From contig NC_003106.2 of the NCBI RefSeq assembly GCF_000011205.1, positions 1,812,001-1,876,000 of the forward strand: a stretch of DNA of 64,000 nucleotides, in the 5' to 3' direction. This DNA comes from Sulfurisphaera tokodaii str. 7 (GTDB taxonomy: Archaea > Thermoproteota > Thermoprotei_A > Sulfolobales > Sulfolobaceae). Position 1 is the stretch's first letter. Each line of letters opens with the position of its first letter. A program made the translations under genes and the position numbers. The notes beneath the pieces were generated by a model that was not told the DNA's origin, did not search any database, and saw only the letters and a program-made list of their open reading frames with translations. This document shows, piece by piece, positions 26,896-36,031 of the stretch.

Positions 26896-27711
26896 TTAGA
26901 TTTCTCCCTCAAAAACAAAGACTCTAACTATATTCTTATCCTTTACTCCCCTTGCCATTCCAACAGTGTTATAATAAGCAGTAGCATATCCTTTATAATC
27001 TATCCCAATTAAGCCTACATTACTCTTGCCAAATAGTTCAGTAATCTTATTGATAACAGCCCTAACAGAATCCTCTATTGAGAAACCCATGGAAACTAAC
27101 ATATCTACTTCTTTAGCCGGTAAAATCCTAAGAATAATTTCACCAATACCAGTAGAAGAAACTGCAACTCTAGGAGTTGCATAGTATCCAGCACCAGGTA
27201 TTGGGGAGTCACCAACTCTACCTGGTAATTTGCCAGAAATTCCTCCAGTACTTGTCCCAGCTACTAAATTACCTTGTTCGTCTAAGGCAACAGCACCGAC
27301 AGTATCTCCACCGTTATTTCCAATAAAATTGGTTATCGACCTTTCACCCCTTTCGCCAACTAAAAGGACATGTCTACCGTCAAGCATAACTTTTAGTGCT
27401 TCTTTTATGGGATTTTTAGCCTTAACCGAAGCCACAGCACCTACTTTCCAACTATTACCATGCATAATTCCAGCATCCATTTCCACTTCTCCTTCAGAGT
27501 TCTTAACGCTCCCTATACCAGCATCAAATACTCCAGAGTCCTCCATATATGCGATAGCCTCAACAACAGCTTCAATAGCACTACCTTTTTTAAATTCTTC
27601 ATAACCCCTTTCTAACGTTTTTTTGATCTCTGTAAGTCCCTTTTCATAGTCTCTTTTACTCCAATCTCCAGCTCCTCCATGGACAACTAAAACGGGTTTT
27701 GTGTATTTCAT
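26896..27711 (-). CDS. Plant-type L-asparaginase / isoaspartyl peptidase
   Basis: 271-aa N-terminal nucleophile hydrolase that cleaves asparagine or isoaspartyl peptides. The precursor must cut itself before the threonine in [11 protein letters not shown] (about residue 143), and [17 protein letters not shown] and [15 protein letters not shown] complete the active site. Length is at the short end of the family. It directly abuts cbiG and is probably co-transcribed with the cobalamin genes, although no metabolic link is obvious; related archaeal genomes may show whether this order is kept. Confidence 0.9.
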   Translation of the reverse strand: MKYTKPVLVVHGGAGDWSKRDYEKGLTEIKKTLERGYEEFKKGSAIEAVVEAIAYMEDSGVFDAGIGSVKNSEGEVEMDAGIMHGNSWKVGAVASVKAKNPIKEALKVMLDGRHVLLVGERGERSITNFIGNNGGDTVGAVALDEQGNLVAGTSTGGISGKLPGRVGDSPIPGAGYYATPRVAVSSTGIGEIILRILPAKEVDMLVSMGFSIEDSVRAVINKITELFGKSNVGLIGIDYKGYATAYYNTVGMARGVKDKNIVRVFVFEGEI

Positions 27712-27754
27712 AATAGAAAAGAAGAGTCGAAATAAGAAAAGGTTTTGAAAAAAA

Positions 27755-28960
27755 TTAACTTATTTTTAATTCATTTACCTTTAGAGTTTCTGGTCCTATA
27801 GCCAAGCCAATTATAGCAAATAAAGCACCAATTGTTAATACCGTTAAGGCTGAGTAATTAACTGGCATTATTTTACCTAATAAAGAGATATATATTTGTG
27901 CAAAGCCTGCAACGAAAAATGCACCGTTATAAGAAAATCCTACACCAGTAGCCCTACTATATGTCTTAAACCTTTCAGCCAAATAGGCTGGAGTAATCGC
28001 TGAAGGTAGATTAATTAAAAATCCAAAAGCCGTTATGAGAAAAGTTAGATTAGACGTTGCCGAGTAAAGGTAAAGTAATATTCCAGCAAATATAGAGAGA
28101 ATAGACCCTATGATAGCCATACTTTTTCTCCCAATGTAGTCTGACAAGAAACCCGAAAGAATCATCGCAGGAATCCCTATTAGGTTCATTATCAGTGCTA
28201 GGAAACCGTAAACAGATGAAGGTAACTTTAACACGTTACCTAAAAATACTGGTACAAATTGAGGACCAGAATAAATCATTAGCCAAAATCCTATCATTAC
28301 TAAAATTGTTTGAAATATAGGTCTCAATCCTTGTGATACAGGCTTTTTCTCAGATTTTAGGTAAATTTCTGATTCTGTAACTTTATACCGTATTATTATA
28401 GCTAAAATTGCCGGTAGAATACCTACAAGAAATATTATTCTCCAACCCTCAGTTATTAGAAATGTTGGATCCTTAGCAAAGTAAGTGAAAAGCAAGTCTA
28501 CTATTACAAATCCCACCAACGTGCCAGACTGTGTTATTCCAGAAAATAGCCCCCTACGAGTAAATACGCTTTCCATTGCAAGCGTAAAACTTGATGAGAC
28601 ATCCCCACCGATAAAAATTCCCTGAAAAACTCTTAAAATGCTGAGGAGTACTGTAGCCAATATTCCAGCTTGATAATATGTAGGAAGAAACGCCGTTAAA
28701 CCTATTGCTAAGGAGTAACCTAAAACTGTAATGGTTAAAATTGATTTTCTTCCCTTCCAATCTGCAAATAGTCCAAAAATTAATGAGCCTATTGGTCTAA
28801 ATACAACAGTAAATACTATTGGAAGAACTGCACCTAATAAACCTAGTGTAGGGTAAAAAAGTTTCCCTAAAATTGTTGATGTTATTACTACAGCCCCTAA
28901 ATCATAAGAATCCATTACCCACGATAAATAAGCTCCAAGAAAGTTTATTTTCCAGTTCAT
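27755..28960 (-). CDS. MFS transporter (metabolite:proton symporter type)
   Basis: 401-aa major facilitator with about 12 membrane helices. The loop signature between helices 2 and 3 is [13 protein letters not shown] and its repeat in the second half is [29 protein letters not shown] in the first half is typical of the metabolite:proton symporter and sugar porter groups. N terminus [11 protein letters not shown] is also usual in this group. Substrate unknown; a small carboxylate would suit the metabolic genes nearby. Divergent from the membrane gene at 29047 with 86 bp between. Confidence 0.85.
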   Translation of the reverse strand: MNWKINFLGAYLSWVMDSYDLGAVVITSTILGKLFYPTLGLLGAVLPIVFTVVFRPIGSLIFGLFADWKGRKSILTITVLGYSLAIGLTAFLPTYYQAGILATVLLSILRVFQGIFIGGDVSSSFTLAMESVFTRRGLFSGITQSGTLVGFVIVDLLFTYFAKDPTFLITEGWRIIFLVGILPAILAIIIRYKVTESEIYLKSEKKPVSQGLRPIFQTILVMIGFWLMIYSGPQFVPVFLGNVLKLPSSVYGFLALIMNLIGIPAMILSGFLSDYIGRKSMAIIGSILSIFAGILLYLYSATSNLTFLITAFGFLINLPSAITPAYLAERFKTYSRATGVGFSYNGAFFVAGFAQIYISLLGKIMPVNYSALTVLTIGALFAIIGLAIGPETLKVNELKIS

Positions 28961-29046
28961 AAATTGAAAACCAAGTTTATATTTTAAAAACTATGTTTTA
29001 AGGTATAACGAGTAGTTTTATTAAGTAATGTTAATTAAAAGATATC

Positions 29047-29604
29047 ATGTTTGGATTAATCCTTACCATCATATTTCTTGTAATAGATATTGCGATTTCT
29101 ATTTGGAATAGCTATAATGCTGGAAAAATATACGCCTATAGGAAAGGATTAGGAGGAGTTGTTTACACTTTAGGAGGATTCTTACCAATATCATACGTAT
29201 TTGTTATAATAGTTACGGTAATATTCGCTTACTTAGGTTATCTTTCGTTTTCAGATGTAGTTTTCCTTTTAAGCTTTAGTTTCCTGTTTTTTGGCTTAGC
29301 AATAGTAGTGTGGGGTGTAATTGCAACAACTTTTTCTTTCATAGCTACAGTAAAGGGGAGAGATTGGAAGGCTGGATTAATTACTGTATATAATGCATTT
29401 GCAACAATTTTTGATGCTTATGAATATATAACTGGTTTTCTCTCTGCTTGGAAATCGGTAAGAAGAGCCATAGATTCCTCTGATTTCTCTATAATAGACG
29501 TTATAGCAGTAATAGCTATCGCAGTTGGAATAGGATTTGTTATATCTTACGTTGCATTTAAAGAAGGCTTGAGAAGTGAGAGGAGAGTAAGGTATACATT
29601 CTGA
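29047..29604 (+). CDS. Conserved multi-pass membrane protein
   Basis: 185-aa protein with about four to five membrane helices (near residues 2-20, 38-62, 70-98 and 148-172). A conserved-looking segment between helices, VYNAFATIFDAYEYITGF, is polar and may face the membrane edge. The C terminus is basic (GLRSERRVRYTF). No enzyme motif is present. It precedes the KaiC-like gene on the same strand by 70 bp, so they may share a transcript. Function unknown. Confidence 0.7.
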   Translation: MFGLILTIIFLVIDIAISIWNSYNAGKIYAYRKGLGGVVYTLGGFLPISYVFVIIVTVIFAYLGYLSFSDVVFLLSFSFLFFGLAIVVWGVIATTFSFIATVKGRDWKAGLITVYNAFATIFDAYEYITGFLSAWKSVRRAIDSSDFSIIDVIAVIAIAVGIGFVISYVAFKEGLRSERRVRYTF

Positions 29605-29674
29605 TTTTTGTAACGTGTAAAAATCAGATTTAGTTAGTTTAATTTTATTAGTTCTCTAGTCTATTCTTTAACTA

Positions 29675-30526
29675 ATGAAGGTCCTTAGAGTTAGAACATA
29701 TATACCAGGGTTTGATGAAATCCTTTATGGCGGAATACCAGAGAGAAATATAGTTTTAATTTCTGGAGGTCCAGGTACTGGAAAATCGATCCTAGGTAAA
29801 CAGTTTCTTTACAACGGGTTAGTAAAGAAAGATGAACCTGGGATATTTGTAGCGTTAGAAGAACATCCAGTTTCCGTAATTAGAAGTTTTAAGCATTTTG
29901 GCTGGGATATTACGAAATACGAAAAAGAAGGAAAGTTTGCAATAGTTGACGCATTCACAGCGGGTATTGGTTCAACAGCGCAAAAGGAAAAATATGTTGT
30001 TAAAGACGTAGATAATGTTGGAGAATTAAGTGGTGTATTGAGAGACGCTATAAGGAATTTAAACGCAAAGAGGGTTGTTATTGATTCGGTAAGTACACTA
30101 TATTTAAGTAAGCCAGCAATGGCAAGATCTATTGTAATGCAACTAAAGAGAGTTATTGCTGGATTGGGTTGCACTGCAATGTTTATTAGCCAAGTGTCAG
30201 CTGGAGAAAGGGGATTCGGAGGACCTGGTGTTGAGCATGCTGTTGATGGTATCGTTAGACTTGATCTAGATGAGTATGAGGGACAATTGTATAGGTCAGT
30301 AATAGTTTGGAAAATGAGAGATAGTAAAATATCAATGGTTAGACATCCAATGGATATCACAGATGAAGGAATCGTAATACAGTGGGATAAATACTTAAGG
30401 ATAACTAACGTCAAGGCTGAGATACAGCCTCTACCTCAAAAGGAGATTGAAGAAATGAAAAAGGCGGTTGAAGAGTCTGAAGAAGAGAAAGAATCTATAC
30501 AAGAAGCTGAAATAGAAGAAGAGTAA
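29675..30526 (+). CDS. Single-domain KaiC-like ATPase (RadA/RAD55 group)
   Basis: 283-aa RecA-fold ATPase of the archaeal KaiC family. It begins [20 protein letters not shown], has Walker A GGPGTGKS (31-38), the EEHP sensor, and Walker [12 protein letters not shown]. Only one KaiC domain is present. The last 30 or so residues form a strongly acidic tail rich in Glu, unusual for the domain and possibly a docking site. In Sulfolobales such proteins are linked to signalling and motility control, but no partner is visible here apart from the membrane gene upstream. Confidence 0.85.
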   Translation: MKVLRVRTYIPGFDEILYGGIPERNIVLISGGPGTGKSILGKQFLYNGLVKKDEPGIFVALEEHPVSVIRSFKHFGWDITKYEKEGKFAIVDAFTAGIGSTAQKEKYVVKDVDNVGELSGVLRDAIRNLNAKRVVIDSVSTLYLSKPAMARSIVMQLKRVIAGLGCTAMFISQVSAGERGFGGPGVEHAVDGIVRLDLDEYEGQLYRSVIVWKMRDSKISMVRHPMDITDEGIVIQWDKYLRITNVKAEIQPLPQKEIEEMKKAVEESEEEKESIQEAEIEEE

Positions 30527-30532
30527 TCTTTT

Positions 30533-31861
30533 TTAGTCTTCTTCTTTACTCATATCTATTATCTCAGCAATTAGAAATCCAGCTATTAGCCAAAGTAAGA
30601 ATATATCTAAAGTTAATGGAACAGTACCTTCGACAGATGCAGAAAAGATTACTAACGTCACTATTACTGCCGATATAGAGAGTGCTAGTTGCAAAATTCT
30701 TTTTCTAGCTCTCTTCAAAGATATTTTAAATAAAGAGAAATCTGCCGCTAAATGAACATATAAGTTAGCAAATAATGAGATTAAACCAACTAGAGCGAAA
30801 GCATTTGCTAAGTTAAAGCCGCTTATAACTGTAGAGATAAATGAGATAATCCAATATGATGCTACAGCAACAGCTACAGCATAGAAAGGTTCATTCTTTT
30901 CTGTTAGCTTAGCCAATATAGAGGGCAAAAAATCATGATACGCCATTGCGAATATGGTTCTAGATGTGGAAAAGATATATGTTAAAGTAGCTAGTACACC
31001 ATCATTTGCGGCAGCGAATAATACAAATGCTAATGTCAATAATCCAAATCTATATTCTATCAAATGTATTAAATCAATATTAGTTATAGCGATGTGAAAA
31101 TAAATTATATGATCTATAATCGAATAAATATCAAAAGCAGCAAGTAGTCCTCCGAGTAAGATTACAGTGATTATTGCTCTAGGAACGGTTTTCTTAGGAT
31201 CTTTAACTTCTCCAGATAATGGAGTTATTGAACCATAACCTGTCGGAATGCTAGAACCAAAAATTATTGCAAGTGCTAGTCGATCTAATGGTGGAATTTT
31301 TACAAATGGATTATAAAAAGTAAATTTTGTAGTATATAAGAATGAACCGGCTATAAAAGATAACATGAATATCTCTAAAATACTTGCAAAAATTGCATAT
31401 CTAAATGAGGGTTTTTTACCTATTAATGCTAAAGTAGAAGATATGCCAAGAATAAGTGAAAGTATTATAAAAGGGTTTATACTGAGTACCTCGCTTAAAA
31501 CAAAAGATGCACCTAAAGCATAGGCTACACCATAAAATGAAGAATAGAGCAAGTAAGTCCATCCAGTCTCAAAGCCCAATCTTTTTGTTAAAGAATAATA
31601 AGCATAAAGATAATATCCTCCCTCCTGCGTAAATTTAGTTGAAAGCCTATATACAACAAGACCGTTAATAAGAACTAAAAGAGTTCCTAATATAACAGCA
31701 ATAGGAGCGAAATATCCTCCATTTTCAAAAGCCAACAAACCGTAAACTAAAACACTCAAAAACGGAGATTGACCACCAAGACTCAAAAACACGAGATCCC
31801 TTAGACCTATTTCCCTTTTAGGTTCTTTCAGCCTCTCCTCTTTCTCAGACGATTTTGACAT
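30533..31861 (-). CDS. APC-family amino acid permease
   Basis: 442-aa transporter with about 12 membrane helices. The N-terminal helix region GLRDLVFLSLGGQSPFL and the later GYGSITPLSGEVKDPKKTVPRA (a P-x-x-T-V-P-R-A type loop) are typical of the amino acid-polyamine-organocation superfamily. Its N terminus is highly charged (SSEKEERLKEPKRE). It converges on the KaiC-like gene with 6 bp between stops. Substrate not predictable. Confidence 0.85.
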   Translation of the reverse strand: MSKSSEKEERLKEPKREIGLRDLVFLSLGGQSPFLSVLVYGLLAFENGGYFAPIAVILGTLLVLINGLVVYRLSTKFTQEGGYYLYAYYSLTKRLGFETGWTYLLYSSFYGVAYALGASFVLSEVLSINPFIILSLILGISSTLALIGKKPSFRYAIFASILEIFMLSFIAGSFLYTTKFTFYNPFVKIPPLDRLALAIIFGSSIPTGYGSITPLSGEVKDPKKTVPRAIITVILLGGLLAAFDIYSIIDHIIYFHIAITNIDLIHLIEYRFGLLTLAFVLFAAANDGVLATLTYIFSTSRTIFAMAYHDFLPSILAKLTEKNEPFYAVAVAVASYWIISFISTVISGFNLANAFALVGLISLFANLYVHLAADFSLFKISLKRARKRILQLALSISAVIVTLVIFSASVEGTVPLTLDIFLLWLIAGFLIAEIIDMSKEED

Positions 31862-31904
31862 CTATTTAACTCTTCACTCTTCTTCATTTTTAAAATTTAC
31901 TTGT

Positions 31905-32432
31905 TTATTCGTATTTTTTCTTTACTTGTAATCTAACTTTATATTTATTTTTACCTGCTTCAACTATATCATAATCAACAACATAACCAGTACATTCCCT
32001 ATGTACTGATATCTTATCTTCTGATAATGTTAATTTAGGATCTCCGCAGTTAATTAATAGTTCCTTAAGTCTATCTTCAACTTCTTCTCTGGAGGATACA
32101 TAAAATTCACTGTACATTCCATCTGCAGTTATAGAAGAGAAAGAGGATTTATAAAATATGAAATTAAATACTAGGAGAGATATAGCTGTATCTATAGCAG
32201 AAAATATTATAGCGAAAGTAGGAAGTAAGTTCCCTAATATTGGTACTTTAAGAACATAAAAAGCTAAAGCTATATAAAACGCTGAAGCTATAATAGAGGA
32301 AAGTAAAACCGAAAAAATACCTTTCTTATATTCCTTATTAAGAAATGATGAAACAAAACCAAGTATTAAACCACTAAATATTGGTATCCACCAAATTGCT
32401 AGAGCTAAAGGTATTGTATATTTAAGTTTCAC
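31905..32432 (-). CDS. Membrane protein with cytoplasmic C-terminal domain
   Basis: 175-aa protein: four predicted helices in residues about 5-100, then a soluble domain of about 75 residues with charged, alternating pattern (SREEVEDRLKELLINCGD to QVKKKYE). The N-terminal part resembles the small DUF5518-like four-helix membrane proteins of archaea, but I cannot confirm the family. Two cysteines lie in the soluble part. It is divergent from the DsrE gene. Function unknown. Confidence 0.65.
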   Translation of the reverse strand: MKLKYTIPLALAIWWIPIFSGLILGFVSSFLNKEYKKGIFSVLLSSIIASAFYIALAFYVLKVPILGNLLPTFAIIFSAIDTAISLLVFNFIFYKSSFSSITADGMYSEFYVSSREEVEDRLKELLINCGDPKLTLSEDKISVHRECTGYVVDYDIVEAGKNKYKVRLQVKKKYE

Positions 32433-32554
32433 TTATATCTTCTCTCTATCGTGGTTTTTAAGTCTATCTATTGTTTTGACTACATTTAAAAAGTTAAATT
32501 AGTTTTTATCAGTTAAATTTAAAATGAAAAAAGTGATTTTTTAAATGATAAAAA

Positions 32555-32896
32555 ATGGCAAAGTTCCTACTTGTAGTTAAATCCCAAGATCAATTAAACG
32601 TTAATACAGCAGTTAACGTAGCACAAGGACTAAAAATGATGGGGGCAGAAGATGTCAAAATGGTATTCCTAGGACCTGGAATAACTGCGTTAAACAAGAA
32701 AAATGATATATCACAAATAGTAAGTAAGGCAAGTGAAAATCTTAGAAAAATGAGTATTAAAGTATATGCTTGTGAGATGGCAATGAAAAACTATAATGTT
32801 AATAAAGATGACCTAATCTTCTTTGACGAAATATCAAGAGGAGCAGACGTAATAGTTAAATTTGCAAATGAGGGTTATACAATACTAACCTTCTAA
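32555..32896 (+). CDS. DsrE/DsrF-like small sulfur-transfer protein
   Basis: 113-aa DsrE-like protein. The start KFLLVVKSQDQLNVNTAVN, GAEDVKMVFLGPG and the single cysteine in VYACEMAMKNYN, placed as in persulfide-carrying DsrE proteins, support the call. Family members shuttle sulfane sulfur or thiosulfate between proteins in sulfur-oxidising archaea and bacteria. It stands just beside the molybdoenzyme operon and converges with DUF2299, overlapping its 3' end by 12 bp. Function in sulfur trafficking is inferred from family and place. Confidence 0.8.
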   Translation: MAKFLLVVKSQDQLNVNTAVNVAQGLKMMGAEDVKMVFLGPGITALNKKNDISQIVSKASENLRKMSIKVYACEMAMKNYNVNKDDLIFFDEISRGADVIVKFANEGYTILTF

Positions 32897-33298
32897 AGTT
32901 GTTAGAACTAGATAAGCACCATTTTTAACTAATGTAACTGTATCCAATATTTGGTTTTTTGTTAGTCCCTCAGAAAACATAATCTTACCTATTTGTATAC
33001 TTTTAGGTATTTCAGCATCTGGAGGTATTAAGAAAAACTCCAGGTTCATTCTAATTAAATCTAGCTTTATACTCTTTAATAATGACGGATTCTTTTTTAG
33101 TTTATCGACATCTAAATCAATTATTACTGTAATTATATAAAAGGTAGAGTTTGGGTTTGTCCTGATTATTGAAACTTTAACACTATTCTCTACTGGAGGA
33201 GAAACAGTTATATGAAAATATGCATTACCGGAAGTCACTTTCTCAACTTTCATACCTAATTCCAAAAACCAATTGTATATTTCAGTATCTGTAGCCAT
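32885..33298 (-). CDS. DUF2299-like protein at the end of the molybdoenzyme operon
   Basis: 137-aa soluble alpha-beta protein, probably of the DUF2299 family (pattern I-x-x-W-x-x-E-x-G at the start, ITVIIDL, LTKNQILDTVTLVKNGA at the end). No catalytic motif is seen. It follows the degenerate HAD gene by 1 bp on the same strand and so belongs to the operon. Such small domains can act as type III secretion chaperone-like folding helpers, which would suit maturation of a large exported enzyme, but this is speculation. Confidence 0.6.
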   Translation of the reverse strand: MATDTEIYNWFLELGMKVEKVTSGNAYFHITVSPPVENSVKVSIIRTNPNSTFYIITVIIDLDVDKLKKNPSLLKSIKLDLIRMNLEFFLIPPDAEIPKSIQIGKIMFSEGLTKNQILDTVTLVKNGAYLVLTTLEG

Positions 33299-33299
33299 T

Positions 33300-33902
33300 T
33301 TACGTACACCTTAAAGCTGAATCTCCCATACTTGAATCAACTTTATGTTGTGCAGTTGACTCGGCTAAGGACGTTATAGATTTTAGAATATTATCCGGTT
33401 GTAAATTGGCTGGAAAGGGGTATTGTAAATTACTGCGATTCATCCAGTAAGCCTTAAACCCCATAGATTTTGCCACTATTATATCTTGTGGATTTGAGGA
33501 TATTATAGTAATAGCTCCTTTAACACTATTAGCTCTTTTAGCGAGATAATCAAAAAATTCTGGTGAAGGCTTGTATCTTTTTATCTCCTCGGCAGAAATA
33601 ACATCTTGAACAAACACATCTATATTATTTCTTAACAAAAATTCTTTAACAAATTTCTTTTCTAGATTAGTAATTATAAAGATTCTAGCCCTATAACTTA
33701 TTTCCTCTAACAATAATGAATCCTGATAAATTTCTAGCTTATCCAATTTAACTCCTTTTGCTTGTAACAGAACAGAATAGGGAACATAAACCCTAGCTAA
33801 AGTATAAGTAGTAATTACACATTGTAACTCATTTAACTCTTTAATTGTATTATCTGGGACTTTAGCTATTGTGTTTAGAAAATTAAATGCAAATACGTAC
33901 AT
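33300..33902 (-). CDS. Haloacid-dehalogenase-like protein without the nucleophile aspartate
   Basis: 200-aa protein with the layout of type II haloacid dehalogenases: IFIITNLEKKF (motif II), EEIKRYKPSPEFF (motif III lysine) and TIISSNPQDIIVAKSMGFKAYWMNR (motif IV, quoted for S-S-N-P-x-D-I). The first motif, normally V-F-D-x-x-G-T-L, reads VFAFNFLNT at residues 3-11, so the nucleophilic Asp is Ala5. A hydrolase that works by phospho- or alkyl-enzyme is thus unlikely. It sits in the molybdoenzyme operon with 1-2 bp gaps on both sides. A binding or structural role is more plausible. Confidence 0.7.
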   Translation of the reverse strand: MYVFAFNFLNTIAKVPDNTIKELNELQCVITTYTLARVYVPYSVLLQAKGVKLDKLEIYQDSLLLEEISYRARIFIITNLEKKFVKEFLLRNNIDVFVQDVISAEEIKRYKPSPEFFDYLAKRANSVKGAITIISSNPQDIIVAKSMGFKAYWMNRSNLQYPFPANLQPDNILKSITSLAESTAQHKVDSSMGDSALRCT

Positions 33903-33904
33903 AT

Positions 33905-35371
33905 TTATTTACCTCCTTTTATCTTCAGATAATTCTCAAGCCAGACCTTTGTTAACATTTTTTGTTTACACTCATTACATACATCTGTATACTGTGCTGT
34001 GCCAGAAAATCCCATATCTATCAGAAGGGAATCTACCTTATTTTTAACCTTTACAGAACCTATTGGCTTACCACAATATCTACACTTAGCAACAACAGCC
34101 TTACTTACAGCAATCTTCTTCAACTCCTTTATTTTAGCAAACCTCTCAACCTTTATAGCATTCTCTGGACAGTTTTTAACACACCGTTGAGAACCTATAC
34201 ACATTGGAATATTATACTCAAGCGACATTGTATCGTTAACATTTTTCAAGTCGGGGACCATCATTTGACAAGCCCTAACACAAACACCACATAAAACACA
34301 CTTTTCTGGATCTATAGAGACGAAATAGATATCTGGAACTTCTGCTTCTTCATCAAGCTTCACTTTATTTTTCATTTCATCAATAGCCCATAAATATAGA
34401 TTTCTTCTCCTATACTTCCTTAATGGTAATTCTTCTGGTATTAAGGATTTACTTAGCTCATTTTTTAACTCAAGTTTTTGTAACTCCTCAATCTTAACTT
34501 TATAAATGGGTAGTTTCGATCCAGGGAAATATGTAGGAATTTCATCTAATCTCTTCTTTTCGATATCATTAGTTTCACGATCAATTAGTAACACTGGGAC
34601 TAAACCAGATGCATAAGTAACATAAAGAAATACGTCAGGGATCGAAGCTAATGAAGGTACTAATAATGGATAATAACCCTCCTGCAAAGGAATATCCTTA
34701 AATTTAGTAAATACCAAAGCTTTAGCCTTATCATCATAATAATTTATAGTGTTAATAAAATAGACTAGCTGATCAGTTGTAAACGTTGGCATTTCTAAAT
34801 AACCTAGGTAACCCTTAGTGGTACAATAACCGCAATATGAACAGTTCTCTGGGGAAGTTACTCCAACCCCCTCAATAGTCTTTGCTAATATCCCTTTAGG
34901 ACATGACGAAATAAGTGTATTAATTTCCCTTTCAGCAAAGATAGAATCAAAAAGAACAGGATAAGGTCTATATTCATAAAGCTTAAACTTAATTAGTGAA
35001 CGTCTTGATATGGTAACGTTTTTTATGGGCTGTAATCTATATACAAGTTCTTGTCTTGATAACTTTCTTATATAAGCCATGAGTAAAGCAAATCTATAAT
35101 TCTCGCCCTTTTCGGAGAACCAGGAAAGGGGTAAAACCTCTATTGCTAAAGGATTTAAACCAAGCCTTTCATCTGCTTCAGCAACAAACTTACTCATATC
35201 AGACTCGGAAACTATTAAAAGACCTTGCAATTCATTATCTCTAACATCATTAGCCAGATAATCACCAAACTCAGCCACATAAGGAATCCCACTTTCTTTA
35301 TATATTTTCAACAGAAAATCATCTGTTAGTAATTCTCTAGCCCTTTGGCTAACAACTAAACCAATATTCAA
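33905..35371 (-). CDS. Multi-cluster iron-sulfur protein of the molybdoenzyme operon (SreD-like position)
   Basis: 488-aa cytoplasmic protein with three cysteine groups: an N-terminal Cys157 plus CSYCGYC (177-183); a ferredoxin-like pair CVLCGVCVRAC (358-368) and CIGSQRC then Cys401-Pro, in which the middle Cys is Ser394; and a C-terminal Cys430-x2-Cys433 with Cys465-x2-Cys468 that could bind zinc or iron. The start is a TTG overlapping the TorD gene stop (TTGA) behind a GGTGGT ribosome site. Acidianus sulfur reductase operons carry an extra iron-sulfur protein besides the catalytic, electron-transfer, anchor and chaperone genes, and this may be its counterpart. It may link the enzyme to another electron carrier. 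Confidence 0.75.
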   Translation of the reverse strand: MNIGLVVSQRARELLTDDFLLKIYKESGIPYVAEFGDYLANDVRDNELQGLLIVSESDMSKFVAEADERLGLNPLAIEVLPLSWFSEKGENYRFALLMAYIRKLSRQELVYRLQPIKNVTISRRSLIKFKLYEYRPYPVLFDSIFAEREINTLISSCPKGILAKTIEGVGVTSPENCSYCGYCTTKGYLGYLEMPTFTTDQLVYFINTINYYDDKAKALVFTKFKDIPLQEGYYPLLVPSLASIPDVFLYVTYASGLVPVLLIDRETNDIEKKRLDEIPTYFPGSKLPIYKVKIEELQKLELKNELSKSLIPEELPLRKYRRRNLYLWAIDEMKNKVKLDEEAEVPDIYFVSIDPEKCVLCGVCVRACQMMVPDLKNVNDTMSLEYNIPMCIGSQRCVKNCPENAIKVERFAKIKELKKIAVSKAVVAKCRYCGKPIGSVKVKNKVDSLLIDMGFSGTAQYTDVCNECKQKMLTKVWLENYLKIKGGK

Positions 35372-36018
35372 TTTTTACCACCACCTAATAAGTAAGAGTT
35401 CTCGAAATCAATCCAGCTTTTCAATTCCTTACACACAACCTTAAAAATATCAGCTCTAGGATCATTAATTACGTCATTAATCCAATCTGGAACCCATCCT
35501 TGGATATGAGTTATAAAGAAATTCTTTTGATCCATTAAGTTCTTGTAAATATCTTTTCTCTCTTGCCTAAACTCTATCTCTTCTTTAATTAAGTAGGCCA
35601 TAAATGCTAGAATATTTGAAATATGGTCTTCCTCGAACACAAATTGATTCATGTAATTCAGTTTTAGCCTTCTTGAGCTGTAGAAGCGAATAATGTCGTC
35701 TTTCCTAAACTTTGCTACCCTTTCTCCCATTAACGAAAAGAAACGTTTACTTTCAACTGGGGTTAAGGGTTTGACCCCAAGACCAGTTAAAAAGAGGGTT
35801 GTGTATTCAATCAGATAATCACTTCTCTTAGAATTTAACAATTTTTCCCATATAGTCTTAAAATTAACGATGGAATTTATTTCTTGAATGTCTTTTATCT
35901 TCTCTAGTTTTTTCATTAATTGGGTATAATCTTCTTCATAGTAATTATAAAGGAATAAGTGTGAGAAAGTGTCATAAATTAAAAATCTCATGGAAGAGAT
36001 TTCAAGAAGAGAAGACAT
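35368..36018 (-). CDS. TorD/NarJ-type molybdoenzyme assembly chaperone
   Basis: 216-aa all-helical protein of the TorD-like chaperone family, which binds the Tat signal of the apo-catalytic subunit until the molybdenum cofactor is in place. The sequence EYTTLFLTGLGVKPLTPVES matches the Y-x-x-L-F-x-x-x-x-x-x-x-x-P-x-x-S region of the family, and FEEDHISNILAFMAYLI matches its conserved E-x-D-H-x-x-x-x-L helix. It follows the B subunit by 13 bp with a GGTG ribosome site. The exported partner is the 1436-aa subunit. Confidence 0.82.
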   Translation of the reverse strand: MSSLLEISSMRFLIYDTFSHLFLYNYYEEDYTQLMKKLEKIKDIQEINSIVNFKTIWEKLLNSKRSDYLIEYTTLFLTGLGVKPLTPVESKRFFSLMGERVAKFRKDDIIRFYSSRRLKLNYMNQFVFEEDHISNILAFMAYLIKEEIEFRQERKDIYKNLMDQKNFFITHIQGWVPDWINDVINDPRADIFKVVCKELKSWIDFENSYLLGGGKN

Positions 36019-36031
36019 ATAAAAAACACCT

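Noticed and set aside
29809-30414. Long 201-codon minus-strand frame inside the KaiC-like gene
   Set aside because: It lies wholly opposite a gene with clear Walker motifs, and its Ser/Thr/Pro-rich product is typical of antisense frames in AT-rich coding DNA.
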